Origin: an uncultured Bacteriovorax sp.
Lineage (GTDB): Bacteria; Bdellovibrionota; Bacteriovoracia; Bacteriovoracales; Bacteriovoracaceae
Direction: 5' to 3'
DNA length: 43,201 bases
Assembly (NCBI GenBank): GCA_946480715.1
Contig: CAMLKK010000026.1
Coordinates: 1-43,201, forward strand
The notes under the pieces were generated by a model. It saw nothing but the letters and a program-made list of their open reading frames with translations. It ran no database searches and had not been told where the DNA came from. Position 1 is the first letter of the stretch, and each line of letters begins with the position of its first letter. Positions 42,609 through 43,201 of this stretch are shown in pieces. The translations under genes were made by a program, and so were the position numbers.

Positions 42609-43201
42609 TTAACCGAATCTTCCTGAGATATAATCTTCAGTTTGTTTCATCTGCGGGTTTGTAAAGAGATCAGATGATAGTCCGTGTTCTACCATGTTTC
42701 CATAAACGAAGAAAGAAGTGAAGTCAGAGATCCTCGCCGCCTGTTGCATGTTGTGGGTAACGATAATAACGGTATAGTCTCGCTTAATTTCATTCATCAG
42801 TTCTTCGATTTTTGCTGTCGCAATGGGATCGAGTGCAGATGTAGGTTCATCCATTAACAGCACCGGGGGATTAACAGCGAGCGCGCGGGCGATACAAAGA
42901 CGCTGTTGTTGACCACCAGAAAGTGATGTTCCAAGCGAATTCAATTTATCTTTGACTTCATCCCAAAGTGCGGCTTTTCTCAAGCAGCTCTCTGCCGTTT
43001 CAAGTAGAGTAGAGCGTTTGTTAATCCCTTGCAGGCGAAGACCTGCAACCACATTGTCTAAAATACTCATTGAAGGAAATGGATTGGGTTTTTGAAAAAC
43101 CATTCCAATTCTTCTTCGCACATCAACAACATCAACTTTTTTATCGTAGATGTTTCGTCCTTCAAGCAAAACTTCACCACGAACCCAGGCACCTTCAATT
43201 T
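42609..43201 (-). CDS. pstB: Phosphate ABC transporter ATP-binding protein PstB, N terminus missing
   Basis: The frame is open to the window end and its first visible codons ([18 protein letters not shown]) match PstB just after the Walker A region, so the true start lies outside. Visible features: [20 protein letters not shown] (Q loop with the PstB-typical PNPFP), [15 protein letters not shown] (signature), [12 protein letters not shown] (Walker B) and [13 protein letters not shown] (His switch). It powers high-affinity phosphate uptake with PstCA at the inner membrane. The gene order pstB-phoU-phoB-phoR is a self-contained phosphate module; pstSCA should follow beyond the window. Confidence 0.95.
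   Translation of the reverse strand, partial: IEGAWVRGEVLLEGRNIYDKKVDVVDVRRRIGMVFQKPNPFPSMSILDNVVAGLRLQGINKRSTLLETAESCLRKAALWDEVKDKLNSLGTSLSGGQQQRLCIARALAVNPPVLLMDEPTSALDPIATAKIEELMNEIKRDYTVIIVTHNMQQAARISDFTSFFVYGNMVEHGLSSDLFTNPQMKQTEDYISGRFG

Noticed and set aside
1..43201. tRNA/rRNA genes, CRISPR arrays, insertion sequences, prophage or integrase genes, riboswitches
   Set aside because: Looked for in all gaps and none was seen; gaps are mostly under 210 bp and hold only promoter- and terminator-like sequence.

Overview
The window is 43.2 kb of AT-rich, gene-dense bacterial chromosome. It holds about 42 protein genes, two of them cut by the window ends, with no rRNA, tRNA, insertion sequence, prophage or CRISPR array that I can see. 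The organism is clearly Gram-negative and motile: there are several lipobox lipoproteins, an outer-membrane barrel protein, a heptosyltransferase-like GT9 enzyme, a flagellin and a PilT-type retraction ATPase. The general style (low GC, many secreted proteases and cell-wall-active lipoproteins, a short flagellin, S41 proteases) fits Bdellovibrionota, in particular the Bacteriovorax/Peredibacter side. That placement is inference from gene content and cannot be proven from this window.

Layout. 1-3110: the 3' part of rapA (RNA polymerase recycling ATPase) abuts a convergent HD-GYP-like gene. 3248-10624: a long plus-strand run with an ABC-F ATPase, a kappa-GST/HCCA isomerase-like protein, two prolyl isomerases (cyclophilin and SlyD), an L,D-transpeptidase-like protein, a QueD-like protein, folE, and two paralogous lipoproteins flanking a transglycosylase-like lipoprotein. 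The second paralog has its own sigma-54 promoter. 10595-15527: srkA and speD face speE, which is followed by an EamA transporter and an RlmI-type rRNA methyltransferase. 15532-21798: a DUF2799 lipoprotein, then a tightly overlapping four-gene unit (divergent SelO-like pseudokinase, S51 peptidase, secreted protein-glutaminase, small secreted protein), which meets a DUF454/LysR pair.

21922-29929: aconitase with a clear terminator, an S41 protease with a clear terminator, then prc (tail-specific protease) behind a promoter whose 19-bp spacer is itself a dyad, as in MerR/SoxR-controlled promoters, followed by a small protein and an RDD membrane protein. 29939-39007: pilT, a GT9 glycosyltransferase, an adenosine-deaminase-superfamily protein, a membrane-anchored J-domain protein, a dipeptide-epimerase-like enolase-superfamily enzyme, an outer-membrane barrel, a lipoprotein and a GT4 glycosyltransferase. 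39016-43201: a flagellin behind a sigma-28-like promoter, then phoR, phoB, phoU and pstB on the minus strand, the phosphate-starvation module, cut at the window end.

The most interesting stretch is 16231-20601. There a SelO-family relative that lacks the family lysine in its usual motif is translationally coupled to an S51 peptidase and to a secreted protein-glutamine deamidase with a complete Cys-His-Asp triad. Other points worth checking are the MerR-type promoter of prc, the sigma-54 promoter at 10029, a strong hairpin plus T-tract inside the first codons of the gene after slyD, a QueD variant with HGY instead of HGH, and the fact that all eight convergent gene pairs end within 9 nt of each other or overlap. 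No gene-free stretch exceeds 300 bases.
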